Under the pieces are notes generated by a model that was not told the origin of the DNA, ran no database searches, and saw only the letters and a program-made list of their open reading frames with translations. Both the position numbers and the translations under genes were made by a program. Below are positions 40,677 through 52,092 of a stretch of DNA of 64,000 bases, piece by piece (position 1 is the first letter of the stretch; each line of letters begins with the position of its first letter). The stretch spans positions 167,527 to 231,526 of the forward strand of contig NZ_AJYD02000003.1 in assembly GCF_000286835.2 (NCBI RefSeq), read 5' to 3'. This DNA comes from Enterovibrio norvegicus FF-33. Its GTDB lineage: Bacteria > Pseudomonadota > Gammaproteobacteria > Enterobacterales > Vibrionaceae.

Positions 40677-41432
40677 ATGGTAACCCATATGGCGTCAGCG
40701 CTGTTGAAACCGTCTCTGTTTTGTTTGGTTGCATTGCCTCTATGCGCAGAAGCAAGTATCCCCGAACGCTGGCAATCAGAGGTTGAGTTAGGTTTTCAGT
40801 CTCTTTCTGGCAACTCAGACTCCATGACGCTTAACAGCCGCTTGGGTGTGAGTTTCACTGATGGTCCTTATCGACATATGTCGGAAGCTAAATTCTTGCT
40901 GGTTGAAAAAGACGGCGAAGAAGACAAACATAAAAGTGAATTTGAAAGCCAAGCCAACTACAAATTTGACCCCAAACGCTACGTGCTGGGCAACGTCAGT
41001 TTCATTGACGATAAATACGGCCCGTATTATCAAGATTTGACGCTCGCAACAGGTATGGGTTATCAGGCCATTTGGCGGGAAGACCTATCTTTATTGCTCG
41101 AAATTGGCCCCGGCTACCGCTATCAAAGCCCGAACCTTGATGAGATTGATGATGATGACCTCGTCATGCCCTATGACGTGCAAGAATTTATTGTCAGGGG
41201 ACAGGCAGAGCTTACGTGGCAATTGAATGAAACAGCGCTGTTTGAAGGGCGGATCACCGCTATCGCAGGTCCAAGCAACTCGAGTATAGAAGCTCGCGCA
41301 TCCCTCTCTACCAGCCTAATAGACGATTTAGCCGTTAAGATATCGACGACGCAAAAATATATCGACCGTGTACCACCTGGGCTAAAGAATCGCGATTCAA
41401 TTTTTACAGTGAATATGGTTTATCGGTTTTAG
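40677..41432 (+). CDS. DUF481 outer-membrane protein (YdiY-like)
   Basis: A 251-residue exported protein with a signal peptide ending near LCAEA and a DUF481 beta-barrel pattern (VELGFQSLSGNSDSMTLNSR; KHKSEFESQANYKFDPKRYVLG; LEIGPGYRYQ; terminal NMVYRF). Function unknown; relatives are acid- or salt-induced. Two in-frame ATGs (40677, 40689) are possible and neither has a strong ribosome site. Divergent from dnaB. Confidence 0.8.
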   Translation: MVTHMASALLKPSLFCLVALPLCAEASIPERWQSEVELGFQSLSGNSDSMTLNSRLGVSFTDGPYRHMSEAKFLLVEKDGEEDKHKSEFESQANYKFDPKRYVLGNVSFIDDKYGPYYQDLTLATGMGYQAIWREDLSLLLEIGPGYRYQSPNLDEIDDDDLVMPYDVQEFIVRGQAELTWQLNETALFEGRITAIAGPSNSSIEARASLSTSLIDDLAVKISTTQKYIDRVPPGLKNRDSIFTVNMVYRF

Positions 41433-41529
41433 GCACTGGAGACACGAATAACTGAAACGGTGCCTTCATCGCTTTGCTCTTACTCAACACTTGTATCTTT
41501 TCTTTCTTGTTACTTATCTTCAGGCACAA

Positions 41530-41554
41530 AAAAACCGGCCAATGGCCGGTTTTT
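41530..41554. terminator. Bidirectional intrinsic terminator
   Basis: An 11-bp stem AAAAACCGGCC/GGCCGGTTTTT with a 3-nt loop lies between the DUF481 gene and the end of the rpsF-rplI operon. Confidence 0.92.
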
Positions 41555-41576
41555 TCAAAGCTACTTGTTTCTGATA

Positions 41577-42026
41577 TTACTCAGCAACAACTGTAACTTT
41601 AACAGTAGCGAATACTTCTGAGTGCAGTTGCATGCTCACTTCATATTCACCAGTGTTACGTAGCGCACCTTCTGGCAGGCGAACTTCGCTCTTCGTTACA
41701 GCAACACCAGCTGCAGAAACTGCATCTGCGATGTCACGAGTACCGATAGAACCGAATAGTTTACCTTCGTCACCAGACTTAGATGCGATAACAACCGCTT
41801 CTAGTGCTTCAACTTGTTCAGCACGTGCTTGCGCAGCAGCTAGAACTTCAGCAACTTTTGCTTCCAAATCTGCACGACGAGCTTCGAAATGCTCAACGTT
41901 AGATTTAGTTGCCATTACTGCCTTTCCTTTAGGGATAAGGAAGTTGCGAGCGTAACCAGACTTAACTGTTACCTGATCACCTAGGCCACCCAGGTTAGCG
42001 ATTTTATCAAGCAGAATAACTTGCAT
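41577..42026 (-). CDS. rplI: 50S ribosomal protein L9
   Basis: A 149-residue protein with the L9 start [36 protein letters not shown] and the long central helix (residues ~40-75) that joins two globular domains. Last gene of the rpsF-priB-rpsR-rplI operon, ending at the terminator at 41530. Confidence 0.98.
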   Translation of the reverse strand: MQVILLDKIANLGGLGDQVTVKSGYARNFLIPKGKAVMATKSNVEHFEARRADLEAKVAEVLAAAQARAEQVEALEAVVIASKSGDEGKLFGSIGTRDIADAVSAAGVAVTKSEVRLPEGALRNTGEYEVSMQLHSEVFATVKVTVVAE

Positions 42027-42059
42027 TATCTATTCCTCTATTAACTTGGACAGTGCCGA

Positions 42060-42290
<231 letters not shown>

Positions 42291-42303
42291 CTAATCTCCT
42301 GAT

Positions 42304-42609
42304 CTAAATGTCTATAATGTCATCGGCATGTAACACTAATTTACCCGCGCCATTACGGCTGGTCTGGTAAGCGAGAAACCCACTCACCTTAATGTTACTG
42401 CCTAAAGCTAAGTGCTGTGTTTTGCTTTGAGACCCTTGCCCGCTTATTACTACCGGTAACCGGCAGTAAACTTGCCTTGGCAACGCAGCTTCCTGTTGTT
42501 CCGAACGATGCTCAAGCACAAAGTGACAATGAGGTATTCCGGCAGGACTCTGCTTTCGAATTGGGCCATTGGTGATAACACCAGAAAGCACCATTCGATT
42601 GGTCATCAA
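42304..42609 (-). CDS. priB: Primosomal replication protein N
   Basis: A 101-residue OB-fold single-strand DNA-binding protein that helps PriA restart stalled forks. Visible: NRMVLSGVITNGPIRKQSPAGIPHCHFVLEHRSEQQEA and LGSNIKVSGFLAYQ. It lies between rpsF and rpsR, its constant position in gammaproteobacteria; 6 nt from the rpsF stop. Confidence 0.96.
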   Translation of the reverse strand: MMTNRMVLSGVITNGPIRKQSPAGIPHCHFVLEHRSEQQEAALPRQVYCRLPVVISGQGSQSKTQHLALGSNIKVSGFLAYQTSRNGAGKLVLHADDIIDI

Positions 42610-42615
42610 TTCAAA

Positions 42616-43023
42616 TTACTCAGCTGCTGCTTCGCCTTCAGCTGGTGCAAAATCTGCACGTTCGCCACGATCTTCACGATCGTCACGACGAGGCGCGCGC
42701 TCTTCTTTAGCCTTCATCATTACAGATGGCTCAGTGATAGCGCCTTTGGTACGCATGACCATGTTACGGATCACAGCGTCGTTGAAGCGGAACGCAGTTT
42801 CCAGCTCATCAACAACAGCTTGGTCAGCTTCAACGTTCATAAGAACGTAGTGAGCTTTGTGCAGTTTGTTGATTGGGTAAGCCAGTTGACGACGACCCCA
42901 GTCTTCTAGACGGTGGATCTGACCACCTGACTCTTTGATAGAACCAGTGTAACGCTCGATCATGCCAGCAACTTGCTCGCTTTGATCAGGGTGCACCATG
43001 AATACGATTTCGTAATGACGCAT
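42616..43023 (-). CDS. rpsF: 30S ribosomal protein S6
   Basis: A 135-residue protein with start [18 protein letters not shown] and central [22 protein letters not shown]. The C-terminal tail is acidic and Arg-rich ([23 protein letters not shown]), where enterics have the glutamate tail modified by RimK. AAGGAG precedes the ATG. First gene of the operon. Confidence 0.97.
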   Translation of the reverse strand: MRHYEIVFMVHPDQSEQVAGMIERYTGSIKESGGQIHRLEDWGRRQLAYPINKLHKAHYVLMNVEADQAVVDELETAFRFNDAVIRNMVMRTKGAITEPSVMMKAKEERAPRRDDREDRGERADFAPAEGEAAAE

Positions 43024-43385
43024 AGGTTGCTCCTTACGGATTATTCAGCTTCCAGTGTTGGCCCAGTCGTCCAAAGGAAGCAAGGAACGAAAGTAAAAGA
43101 CCGGGAATTTGGAGGCAGAATAGTATAGAGAATCGGCAAATGAAGCAAGGGAAATATGTTGGCGCACGCACAGTGCGGTTGGTAATAAATGGGTGCAGTT
43201 GGCAATAAAGATGTACACCGCGTGTTCTGGCGTAGGGGGAAACCATGAGGCATAAAAAAGGGTGAAGTTATCACTTCACCCTTTTCTGTTATTGCTTGTG
43301 TTATTGCTACGTTACCATCACCAAAGCTGCGTGCGTTAAGCGCGTAGAAGCCAAGCCCATAGGCTAAGCTTCTTCTGCTATCGTG
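43024..43385. other. Intergenic region rlmB / rpsF
   Basis: A 362-bp gap. It holds the rpsF promoter region (proximal to 43024), the rlmB terminator (43256-43285) and an imperfect hairpin at ~43351-43376 just past the rlmB stop (GAAGC...GCTTC with inner AGCC/GGCT). No gene accepted. Confidence 0.55.
43256..43285. terminator. Intrinsic terminator after rlmB
   Basis: A 13-bp perfect stem AAAAGGGTGAAGT/ACTTCACCCTTTT with a 4-nt loop; the minus-strand side continues into T residues. It lies about 100 nt past the rlmB stop. Confidence 0.9.
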
Positions 43386-44123
43386 TTAACCGCGACGCTG
43401 GCGCACGGCTTCAAACAGGCAAATACCGGTCGCAACCGAGACGTTCAGGCTTGATACACTGCCGCCCATCGGGATGCTGATCAACTCATCGCAGGTTTCA
43501 CGCGTTAGACGACGCATGCCATCACCTTCTGCGCCCATGACGATCGCCAATGGACCAGTCATTTTGCTTTGATAGATATCATGCGTGGCTTCGCCCGCCG
43601 TCCCTACAAACCAAACGCCTTTTTCTTGCAACGCACGCATCGTGCGCGCCAAGTTGGTGACACGAACCAATGGCACAACTTCCGCTGCGCCAACGGCCAC
43701 TTTACGTGCAATAGCACTTAGCGGCGCTGAACGGTCTTTCGGTACAATAATCGCACACGCACCCGCTGCATCTGCATTACGCAGACATGCACCCAAGTTA
43801 TGTGGGTCAGTCACGCCGTCCAACACTAACAGCAATGGGTTCTCTTTACCGTCGAGAATAAGATCGAGATCGTTCTCGTTGTACTGACGCCCTTGCTTAA
43901 CACGAGCAATCAACCCCTGATGCGACGCGCCGTCAGCTTTGTCATCCAGCGCCTTACGTCCCATTTCCTGTGTAGTAATGCCAAGCTCAGCCAGTTCCTT
44001 CAGCACGGGCAGTAAACGATCGTCTTCACGACCTTTTAGAACATAAACTTCGATAAAGCGTGCTGGGTCGGATGCCAACACGGCTTTGACGGCATGAATG
44101 CCATAAATCATTTCATTGCTCAT
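43386..44123 (-). CDS. rlmB: 23S rRNA (guanosine-2'-O)-methyltransferase RlmB
   Basis: Methylates G2251 of 23S rRNA (E. coli numbering) in the P-loop. It has 245 residues: an N-terminal substrate domain ([18 protein letters not shown]) and a SpoU/TrmH trefoil-knot domain with [42 protein letters not shown] and [22 protein letters not shown]. It follows rnr by 3 nt. Confidence 0.97.
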   Translation of the reverse strand: MSNEMIYGIHAVKAVLASDPARFIEVYVLKGREDDRLLPVLKELAELGITTQEMGRKALDDKADGASHQGLIARVKQGRQYNENDLDLILDGKENPLLLVLDGVTDPHNLGACLRNADAAGACAIIVPKDRSAPLSAIARKVAVGAAEVVPLVRVTNLARTMRALQEKGVWFVGTAGEATHDIYQSKMTGPLAIVMGAEGDGMRRLTRETCDELISIPMGGSVSSLNVSVATGICLFEAVRQRRG

Positions 44124-44126
44124 GGG

Positions 44127-46679
44127 TTACTTCTTTTGATTGCCTGCTTTTTCGGGTTTGCTTCGTTGCGCTTTTTTCTTGCGCACCTTCTGAGTCTTGC
44201 TCTTTTTCTTCGCTGGAGTGCCGTCAGTCGTTTTACCTGCGGAAGGCTCCTTGCTTGCAGCGGATCCTTTGCGACGAGGCTTTCCTTTTCTCTTTCCTTT
44301 CCCTTCAGACGCTTTGTCGTCGCCTGCAGCCTTAGGAATAGAGCCACGTTTTAGTTGCTGGCGGACAGAGCTACGCTCTTTGCTTTCTTCCGGGTTTTTC
44401 CCTGATTCAGCACTGCCTTTCTTGGCTTTGTCTCGCGATGTTTTACCTGCGCCACGCGGTTTGCGTGTCACGCCATCCAGTCCAAAGTCGATCATTCTTT
44501 CGTCAAGGTTAACGGATAATACTTTGACCGTCACTTGATCGCCGAGTTGGAATACGCGGCCTGAACTTTCACCCACCAGCTTTTGATGGACCATGTCATA
44601 GTTGTAGTAATCATTATCAAGGTTTGAGATATGCACCAAACCATCGATATGCAGTTCGTTCAGACGCACGAAGAAACCAAAACCGGTGACATTTGCCACT
44701 GTGCCTTGCATCACTTCGCCCACATGGTCTTGCATGTATTCGCATTTCAGCCAATCAGACACATCTCGGGTTGCATCATCAGCACGGCGCTCTGTCATCG
44801 AGCACTGCTCACCCATGCTGTCCATTTCATCCACAGAGTAGTGATAGCCACCGGTTGGCGTCCAGCGATCGTGCTCATTCCCTTCTTGCTTCGCAATGAG
44901 GTATTTGATCGCTCGGTGCAACAGCAAATCTGGATAACGACGAATTGGCGATGTGAAGTGCGCATACTGCTTAAGTGCCAAACCGAAGTGGCCAGCATTA
45001 TCCGCCTGATACACAGCTTGCTTCATCGAACGCAGTAACATGGTCTGGATAAGCTCTTTATCCGGACGACTGCTAATGATGTGCGCCAATTGGGCGTAAT
45101 CGGTCGGCGACGGTTCAAGGCCTCCTTCCAGCGACAAGCCCATCTCTCTCAGGAAGTCTTTAAAGCCTGTCAGGCGCTCTTCTGCCGGCGCTTCATGCAC
45201 GCGATACAGCGCAGGCTCTTTGTGCTTCTCAACAAACCGTGCTGAGGCGATGTTAGCCAAGATCATGCACTCTTCAATGATCTTGTGCGCGTCATTACGC
45301 TCTACCGGTACGATGCGCTCAATTTTACGCATCGCATTGAAAATAAATTTAGTTTCAATCGTTTCAAACTCAATCGCGCCACGCTGTTCACGCGCACCTT
45401 TCAACACTTTGTACATGTTGTTGAGTTCTTCAAGGTGAGGCACCAGCTTAGTGTATCGCTCGCGCAGCTCTTCATCACCATCCAGCATCTGCGCCACTTT
45501 GGTGTAAGTCAGGCGAGCGTGGGAATTCATCACCGCTTCATAGTGTTTGAAGCCGGACAATTTGCCCGTTTCAGAGATGGTCATCTCACACACCATGCAC
45601 AAGCGATCGACTTGTGGGTTGAGCGAGCAAAGACCATTCGACAACACTTCCGGCAGCATTGGGATCACTTGCGATGGGAAATACACCGAGTTGCCGCGCT
45701 TAATTGCTTCTTTGTCGAGCGCTGAATCTGAGCGCACATAGTAACTGACATCGGCAATGGCAACCCAAAGACGCCAGCCACCGGAGCGTTTTTTCTCACA
45801 GTAAACCGCATCATCGAAGTCTCGTGCATCTTCGCCATCAATGGTAACAAGCGGTAAGTCACGAAGGTCGACACGGCCTTTTTTGGCCTCTTCCGGCACG
45901 ACTTCCGTGAAATCTTTTACTTGTTTCTCGACGTCTTGCGGCCATTCATTCGGAATGTCGTGAGTACGCAGGGCAATTTCTATTTCCATGCCCGGCGCCA
46001 TATTTTCACCAAGGACTTCGACAATGCGACCCATGGCGTTTTGTTGACGAGTGGCACGTTGGAATATATCCACCACAACAACGTTACCCATGCGAGCGCC
46101 TTTGCGATCTTCTTTAGGGATAATGATGTCTTGGCTTAAGCGTGAGTCATCAGGCACAACGAACGCATTGCCATCTTCCAAGAAGAAACGACCGACAATT
46201 TGTCCCTTTCTTTCCTCAAGTACACGTACAACGCGTGCTTCTTTGCGGCCACGTTTGTCTGTGCCCGCCGGTTGCACAAGAATGAAATCACCGTGCATGA
46301 CGCTTTTCATTTGATGATGCGGTAATAGCCAATCATCACGATTGCCTTTGCCTTCAGGGCGCAGGAAACCAAAGCCATCGCGATGGCCTATTACGGTGCC
46401 TTTCACTAAATCGAGTCGCTCTGGCAGCGCGTAGCACTGACGGCGGGTAAAAATCAGCTGACCATCACGCTCCATGGCGCGAAGGCGGCGGCGAAGGCCT
46501 TCATATTCTTCTTCACTTTTCAGGCCCAGCACTTCAAACAGCTGATCTCTATTGACGGGTGTGGTGAAACCTTTGATGACTTCAAGCAGGTGTTCGCGGC
46601 TTGGTACTGGGTTATCGTAGTTTTTTGCTTCACGACCCAAAAAAGGATCGTTGCTGTGTAGGTGTTTGTCCTGAGACAT
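44127..46679 (-). CDS. rnr: Ribonuclease R
   Basis: A 3'-5' exoribonuclease that digests structured RNA. It has 850 residues: N-terminal winged helix and two cold-shock domains (to ~230), RNB catalytic domain with [14 protein letters not shown] (metal-binding Asp cluster), an S1 domain (~650-730: [20 protein letters not shown]), and a long Lys/Arg-rich tail (~735-850) with low complexity. The tail is longer than in E. coli by eye. Middle gene of nsrR-rnr-rlmB. Confidence 0.97.
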   Translation of the reverse strand: MSQDKHLHSNDPFLGREAKNYDNPVPSREHLLEVIKGFTTPVNRDQLFEVLGLKSEEEYEGLRRRLRAMERDGQLIFTRRQCYALPERLDLVKGTVIGHRDGFGFLRPEGKGNRDDWLLPHHQMKSVMHGDFILVQPAGTDKRGRKEARVVRVLEERKGQIVGRFFLEDGNAFVVPDDSRLSQDIIIPKEDRKGARMGNVVVVDIFQRATRQQNAMGRIVEVLGENMAPGMEIEIALRTHDIPNEWPQDVEKQVKDFTEVVPEEAKKGRVDLRDLPLVTIDGEDARDFDDAVYCEKKRSGGWRLWVAIADVSYYVRSDSALDKEAIKRGNSVYFPSQVIPMLPEVLSNGLCSLNPQVDRLCMVCEMTISETGKLSGFKHYEAVMNSHARLTYTKVAQMLDGDEELRERYTKLVPHLEELNNMYKVLKGAREQRGAIEFETIETKFIFNAMRKIERIVPVERNDAHKIIEECMILANIASARFVEKHKEPALYRVHEAPAEERLTGFKDFLREMGLSLEGGLEPSPTDYAQLAHIISSRPDKELIQTMLLRSMKQAVYQADNAGHFGLALKQYAHFTSPIRRYPDLLLHRAIKYLIAKQEGNEHDRWTPTGGYHYSVDEMDSMGEQCSMTERRADDATRDVSDWLKCEYMQDHVGEVMQGTVANVTGFGFFVRLNELHIDGLVHISNLDNDYYNYDMVHQKLVGESSGRVFQLGDQVTVKVLSVNLDERMIDFGLDGVTRKPRGAGKTSRDKAKKGSAESGKNPEESKERSSVRQQLKRGSIPKAAGDDKASEGKGKRKGKPRRKGSAASKEPSAGKTTDGTPAKKKSKTQKVRKKKAQRSKPEKAGNQKK

Positions 46680-46793
46680 ATAGGATTCCCGTTAGCGACA
46701 CTTGTCTTCAAGTATATCGCTTAAAATAAAAGAAAATGGGTAGCCCGGCTGGATTGCCAGAAAAATCTGACAGATCGTCTCAAATACTGTTTT

Positions 46794-47228
46794 TTATGCC
46801 GGACGAACTGGGATAAGGAGGCGGTGAAGGTCGTCGTTGCCTGACACCATGTCATGAAGTGTGTGTTTGTCCATTTCGGCAAGAAAAGCGTCTAACGCAT
46901 TCGCGATGGCACTTTTCAGGCGACAGGCAGGGGTAATATGGCAATTATCTGTGCCACAGTTGACAACTTGCAATGGCTCTAAGGCTCTGATCACATCGCC
47001 GACTACAATAGACGTTGCAGGCTTACCAAGTCGGATCCCACCGTTCTTTCCGCGCACGGCTTCCACATAGCCAACCTGACTCATACGGTGGATTATCTTC
47101 ACCATATGATGACGGGACACCCCATACTTCTCAGTGACCACGGTAATGCTGGTCAGCTCTCCAGGAGGCAGCATAGCCAGATACATTAGCGCCCTGAGGC
47201 CATAATCTGTAAAACTGGTTAATTGCAC
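46794..47228 (-). CDS. nsrR: Nitric-oxide-sensing repressor NsrR
   Basis: A 144-residue Rrf2-family repressor with a [2Fe-2S] or [4Fe-4S] NO-reactive cluster on C91, C96 and C102 ([13 protein letters not shown]), the same numbering as E. coli. The helix-turn-helix is [21 protein letters not shown]. The start is GTG at 47228, giving [21 protein letters not shown], with AAGGAG 10 nt upstream; an 8-residue longer reading is not supported. Divergent from hmp, its classical target, and upstream of rnr by 114 nt. Confidence 0.96.
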   Translation of the reverse strand: MQLTSFTDYGLRALMYLAMLPPGELTSITVVTEKYGVSRHHMVKIIHRMSQVGYVEAVRGKNGGIRLGKPATSIVVGDVIRALEPLQVVNCGTDNCHITPACRLKSAIANALDAFLAEMDKHTLHDMVSGNDDLHRLLIPVRPA

Positions 47229-47357
47229 GTTTTCAAATCTCCTTGCGCGCATTGTACATCGAACTGATTCAAAAGGCGCGCGTGTGCTCAGTTTCTTTTA
47301 TCGCCACTCTTCGCTTCAATCTCTTGCTCTAAGTCGGTCACACTTTTTTGTTGATCT

Positions 47358-47407
47358 AAACATATATTTCAGATACAACTTTAAACATGCATTTCAAATG
47401 ACACTTT
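47358..47407. promoter_or_regulatory. Two tandem NsrR-operator-like repeats upstream of hmp
   Basis: Two adjacent 25-bp units, 47358-47382 and 47383-47407, agree at 19 of 25 positions by my count. Each begins AAACAT and contains ATTTCA, then ends ACTTT, resembling the NsrR 11-1-11 dyad (AAGATGCATTT-N-AAATGCATCTT in E. coli); the second unit, with CATGCATTTCAAATG, is the better match. They end 22 bp before the hmp start. Confidence 0.72.
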
Positions 47408-47429
47408 AAAATACAGATAAGGGTATATC

Positions 47430-48620
47430 ATGCTCAGCACCAAAACTATTGAGATTGTAAAGTCGACCGCTCCTTTGCTTGCCGAAACCGGACCAAAACT
47501 CACGGCTCATTTCTATGACCGTATGTTTGCTCGCCACCCCGAGCTCAACGATATTTTCAACATGAGCAACCAATTTTCAGGTGCGCAACGTGAGGCACTG
47601 TTCAATGCCGTACACGGTTATGCTGCCAATATTGATAACTTGCCAGCACTGCTGCCTGTGATTGAGAAAATCGCGCAAAAACATGTAAGTTTTAATATCA
47701 CCCCTGAAATGTATGCAATTGTGGGTGAAAACCTACTGGCAACCATTGACGAGCTTTACTCGCCAGGTCAAGAAGTACTAGATGCATGGGCTGAGGCTTA
47801 CGGCGTACTGGCGCATGTATTCGTGACACGCGAAGAAGAAATCTATCAGCAAAGTGAAACCTCGCAAGGCGGTTGGCGCGGTACTCGCCCATTCGCACTT
47901 GTAAGCAAAACACCAGAAAGTGAGGTGATCACCAGTTTTGTGTTTGCTCCGCAAGACGGGCTACCTGTCGCTCATTACACCCCAGGTCAATACATTGGTA
48001 TTTACCTCACACCGGAACAATTTGCGAACCGCGAAATCCGTCAGTACAGCTTGTCTTGTGCGCCAAACGGCAAACAGTATCGCATCTCGGTCAAACGTGA
48101 AGCGCAAGGAACCGTTTCAAACTATCTGCACGATCACCTTAATATTGGCGATGTGGTTGACCTCGCGCCGCCAAGCGGCGACTTTTTCTTCCAATCTGAC
48201 ATCACAACGCCTGTTGCACTGATCTCTGGCGGTGTTGGCCTAACACCTATGTTGGCAATGCTAGAAAGCTTGAGCGGTCAACACAATGCCGATATCCAAT
48301 GGTTGCATGCCGCCGAGCATGGAGAGCAACATGCCTTTGGTCAGCACATCGATAACCTGGTTGAGCAACATGGTAATGCACAGCGCAACGTCTGGTATCG
48401 CGAACCAAAAGACAGCGATCAACGCGGTCAGCATTATGATCATAAAGGCATGATGGATATTAGCAAGGTGTCAGCGCTTACCGAAGACAGCCTGCGTCAC
48501 TTTTACTTATGTGGACCGGTCGGTTTTATGCAGTCAATCGCCAAGCAGTTAACGGACTCAGGTATCACCAAAGATCGTATTTTTTACGAATGCTTTGGCC
48601 CACACAAAGTCCTCGACTAA
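47430..48620 (+). CDS. hmp: Flavohemoglobin (nitric oxide dioxygenase)
   Basis: Converts NO plus O2 to nitrate using NAD(P)H. It has 396 residues. The globin domain (~1-140) has proximal heme H85 ([10 protein letters not shown]) and distal Y29 (HFYDRMF). The FAD domain has YTPGQYIGI and [10 protein letters not shown], and the NAD domain [11 protein letters not shown] and the C-terminal [21 protein letters not shown]. Divergent from nsrR; the operator-like repeats lie between them. Confidence 0.97.
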   Translation: MLSTKTIEIVKSTAPLLAETGPKLTAHFYDRMFARHPELNDIFNMSNQFSGAQREALFNAVHGYAANIDNLPALLPVIEKIAQKHVSFNITPEMYAIVGENLLATIDELYSPGQEVLDAWAEAYGVLAHVFVTREEEIYQQSETSQGGWRGTRPFALVSKTPESEVITSFVFAPQDGLPVAHYTPGQYIGIYLTPEQFANREIRQYSLSCAPNGKQYRISVKREAQGTVSNYLHDHLNIGDVVDLAPPSGDFFFQSDITTPVALISGGVGLTPMLAMLESLSGQHNADIQWLHAAEHGEQHAFGQHIDNLVEQHGNAQRNVWYREPKDSDQRGQHYDHKGMMDISKVSALTEDSLRHFYLCGPVGFMQSIAKQLTDSGITKDRIFYECFGPHKVLD

Positions 48621-48640
48621 CTTCATTCATGACAAAATAC

Positions 48641-48664
48641 AACGCCCTGCAATAGCAGGGCGTT
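48641..48664. terminator. Intrinsic terminator between hmp and motX
   Basis: A 10-bp stem AACGCCCTGC/GCAGGGCGTT with a 4-nt loop followed by TTT on the plus strand; it ends hmp and may serve motX. Confidence 0.85.
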
Positions 48665-48687
48665 TTTGAATTCATAGCAAGTTAAGA

Positions 48688-49308
48688 TCACCAATAGGTA
48701 TCTCGTCGTTTCGCTCTCGCTATCACGTTACGTGGCATTTTGTTTTCCAACGCCTGTCGAAGCATCGCGACTTTTTGATGCGTCGATTGATCGGCAGTGA
48801 TGGTGTGATAAAGCCAACGATAAGCATCTTCATAATCCAGTGGGCTGCCGTAATCAGCCACCAGCAATTCTGCCAATTGAAGCCTTGCTCGCATATTGCC
48901 CAAAGACGCCGCTTCACGAAGATAAGGAATCGCACGCTCTTTGTCTTGTTGCACCAAAGTGCCTAAAGAGTAATATCGCCCCAGTTGTTCCAACGCTGCT
49001 GGTAGGCCTTGTTGCGCGGCCAACTGCATGTAGTAAACACCTTGCTCGACATCACGATCGACACACACTCCCCACGCTAACATGTCACCGTAAAGGAATT
49101 GATAAGAGGGTAATTCAACACGAATAGCACGCGCTTCAATATCTTGCAGAAGCTGGCATTCGTCTTCTTTGACTTTCTTAAGATGGCTGTTGCTTTCAAA
49201 CAGACGGATCAACTGCGTTTCATCATATACAGGCAATGCAGGGCCAAGTTCTGCTTTTGCAGCTGAACTAGCCAACATGATTGATATAAATAAGATGCGC
49301 AGTTTCAT
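48688..49308 (-). CDS. motX: Sodium-type polar flagellar motor protein MotX
   Basis: A 206-residue periplasmic protein (signal MKLRILFISIMLASSAAKA) made of Sel1-like repeats (SYQFLYGDMLAWGVCVDRDVEQGVYYMQLAAQQGLPAALEQLGRYY is the diagnostic region; YGSPLDYEDAYRWL is almost invariant in Vibrio MotX). It joins MotY in the T-ring that recruits the PomAB stator. The neighbour purA matches Vibrio. A sigma-28 promoter is visible upstream. Confidence 0.93.
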   Translation of the reverse strand: MKLRILFISIMLASSAAKAELGPALPVYDETQLIRLFESNSHLKKVKEDECQLLQDIEARAIRVELPSYQFLYGDMLAWGVCVDRDVEQGVYYMQLAAQQGLPAALEQLGRYYSLGTLVQQDKERAIPYLREAASLGNMRARLQLAELLVADYGSPLDYEDAYRWLYHTITADQSTHQKVAMLRQALENKMPRNVIARAKRRDTYW

Positions 49309-49360
49309 GCATACCCACTTTAACGATGATTGTTAAGAGACTGTGTGTCTTGCATAACTT

Positions 49361-49387
49361 GTATCGGCAACACCTTGCCTAACTTTA
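49361..49387 (-). promoter_or_regulatory. Sigma-28 (FliA) promoter of motX
   Basis: On the minus strand TAAA is followed by exactly 15 nt and then GCCGATAC, a near-perfect match to the flagellar consensus TAAA-N15-GCCGATAA. The predicted start point is ~49354, about 46 nt before the motX ATG. Confidence 0.82.
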
Positions 49388-49450
49388 CCCTTTTTACGGC
49401 GAAATTTTTCCGCACTGGAATATGAACAGTATAGAGTCGTTTGAGCAAAA

Positions 49451-49477
49451 AAAAACCAGCCACGAAGGCTGGTTTTT
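49451..49477. terminator. Intrinsic terminator after purA
   Basis: An 11-bp stem AAAAACCAGCC/GGCTGGTTTTT with a 5-nt loop and flanking A/T runs, 17 nt past the purA stop. Confidence 0.92.
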
Positions 49478-49493
49478 TTCAATCTAGAACCGA

Positions 49494-50819
<1,326 letters not shown>

Positions 50820-50932
50820 TCAGTTGCTGATTAAAACGGGATTCTAGCACCTTCATTTAAACGTTGCAGTCATTTTTTAACCGTCGTCCCGAACATGTTA
50901 ATCAGGCTGTCACAGTTTTTTGCTCTGTTCAT

Positions 50933-51127
50933 TTACTTGGACGGCCACATCATATATGCGATGACAATACCTGCTACAACCAAGCATCCGCCTATGCGAC
51001 GAAGCGTTGTATCCTGTAGTTGACTCATTTCCTTGACCATATTTCGCCATTTGTTCGGAACAAGCATGGGGCCTAAACCTTCAACAACCAGTACCAGGCC
51101 TATCGCTAATAACAACTCTTTTCCCAT
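50933..51127 (-). CDS. DUF2065 small membrane protein (YjeT-like)
   Basis: A 64-residue protein with two membrane spans (LLLAIGLVLVVEGLGPML; IGGCLVVAGIVIAYMMW) and the linking PNKWRNMVKEMSQLQDTTLRRIGG, matching the family found between hflC and purA in enterics. ATG 51127 has GAGG 7 nt upstream; a 4-residue longer reading is not needed. Function unknown. Confidence 0.88.
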   Translation of the reverse strand: MGKELLLAIGLVLVVEGLGPMLVPNKWRNMVKEMSQLQDTTLRRIGGCLVVAGIVIAYMMWPSK

Positions 51128-51153
51128 AAAACACCTCAAATTAGGGGCAAAAA

Positions 51154-51180
51154 AAAGACAAGGCGCGATGCCTTGTCTTT
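51154..51180. terminator. Intrinsic terminator after hflC
   Basis: An 11-bp stem AAAGACAAGGC/GCCTTGTCTTT with a 5-nt loop, then T's on the minus strand. It closes the long hfq-hflX-hflK-hflC block. Confidence 0.9.
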
Positions 51181-51202
51181 CATTTTTACGATTAACGCCA
51201 CA

Positions 51203-52090
51203 CTATTTCAGGTTAACGTTTGGCTCTTTCATGTACTGGAAGAACTCGCTGCTTGGGTCAACCACTAGGATGTCACCCTTATTGCTAAAGCTCTTCTCGT
51301 AAGCTTGCAGAGAACGTATGAAGTTGTAGAACTCAGGTTCTTTATTAAAAGTACCTGCGTAGATATTCGCAACTTCTGCGTCTGCTTCACCACGTGTTAC
51401 ACGGGCCGTTTTTTCTGCTTCAGCAAGAATGGTTGCCACTTCAAGTTCAGATTGAGCACGGATGACTTCCGCTTTCTCACGACCTTGTGAACGGTGGCGA
51501 CGCGCTACCGTTTCACGCTCTGCACGCATACGCGCGTAGATAGATTCACTGATCTTGTCTGGCAGGTTGATTTTCTTGATACGAAGGTCAATCACTTCAA
51601 TGCCAATATCATTGGCACTTTGTTGCACTTCGTCCAGAACATCCGCCATGACTTGCTCACGCTTCTCAGAGACGATTTCTTTAATGGTCTTCGAACCAAT
51701 TTCAGCTCGTAGGCCATCAGACACTTTACGTTGCAACAACGCTTCAGCAGTCAAACGGTTACCACCACCTGTTGACAGGTAATATTGACCGAAATCTTGA
51801 ATACGCCATTTAACGTAGGAGTCGATGATCACATCTTTTTTCTCAGATGTAACGAAGCGGTCAGATTGATCGTCCATGGTTTGAATACGTGCATCAAGGA
51901 TCTGAACGCTATCAAACACTGGCACTTTGAACTGCAAACCTGGTCCGTAGATTTTCGCCTGATCGTCTTCCGCTTTCAGAATTCGACCAAAACGAAGCAC
52001 AATTCCACGCTCGCCTTCATCAACCACAAACACTGACATCAAACCAACAACGATCGAAACAATAATCAGAGGGATTAATAACTTACGCAT
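51203..52090 (-). CDS. hflC: FtsH-protease modulator HflC
   Basis: A 295-residue inner-membrane SPFH protein with one N-terminal span (LLIPLIIVSIVVGLMSVFVV) and a periplasmic prohibitin domain (DEGERGIVLRFGRI; VTRGEADAEVANIYAGTF). With HflK it forms the cage that regulates FtsH. Starts 2-3 nt after hflK. Confidence 0.97.
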   Translation of the reverse strand: MRKLLIPLIIVSIVVGLMSVFVVDEGERGIVLRFGRILKAEDDQAKIYGPGLQFKVPVFDSVQILDARIQTMDDQSDRFVTSEKKDVIIDSYVKWRIQDFGQYYLSTGGGNRLTAEALLQRKVSDGLRAEIGSKTIKEIVSEKREQVMADVLDEVQQSANDIGIEVIDLRIKKINLPDKISESIYARMRAERETVARRHRSQGREKAEVIRAQSELEVATILAEAEKTARVTRGEADAEVANIYAGTFNKEPEFYNFIRSLQAYEKSFSNKGDILVVDPSSEFFQYMKEPNVNLK

Positions 52091-52092
52091 AA

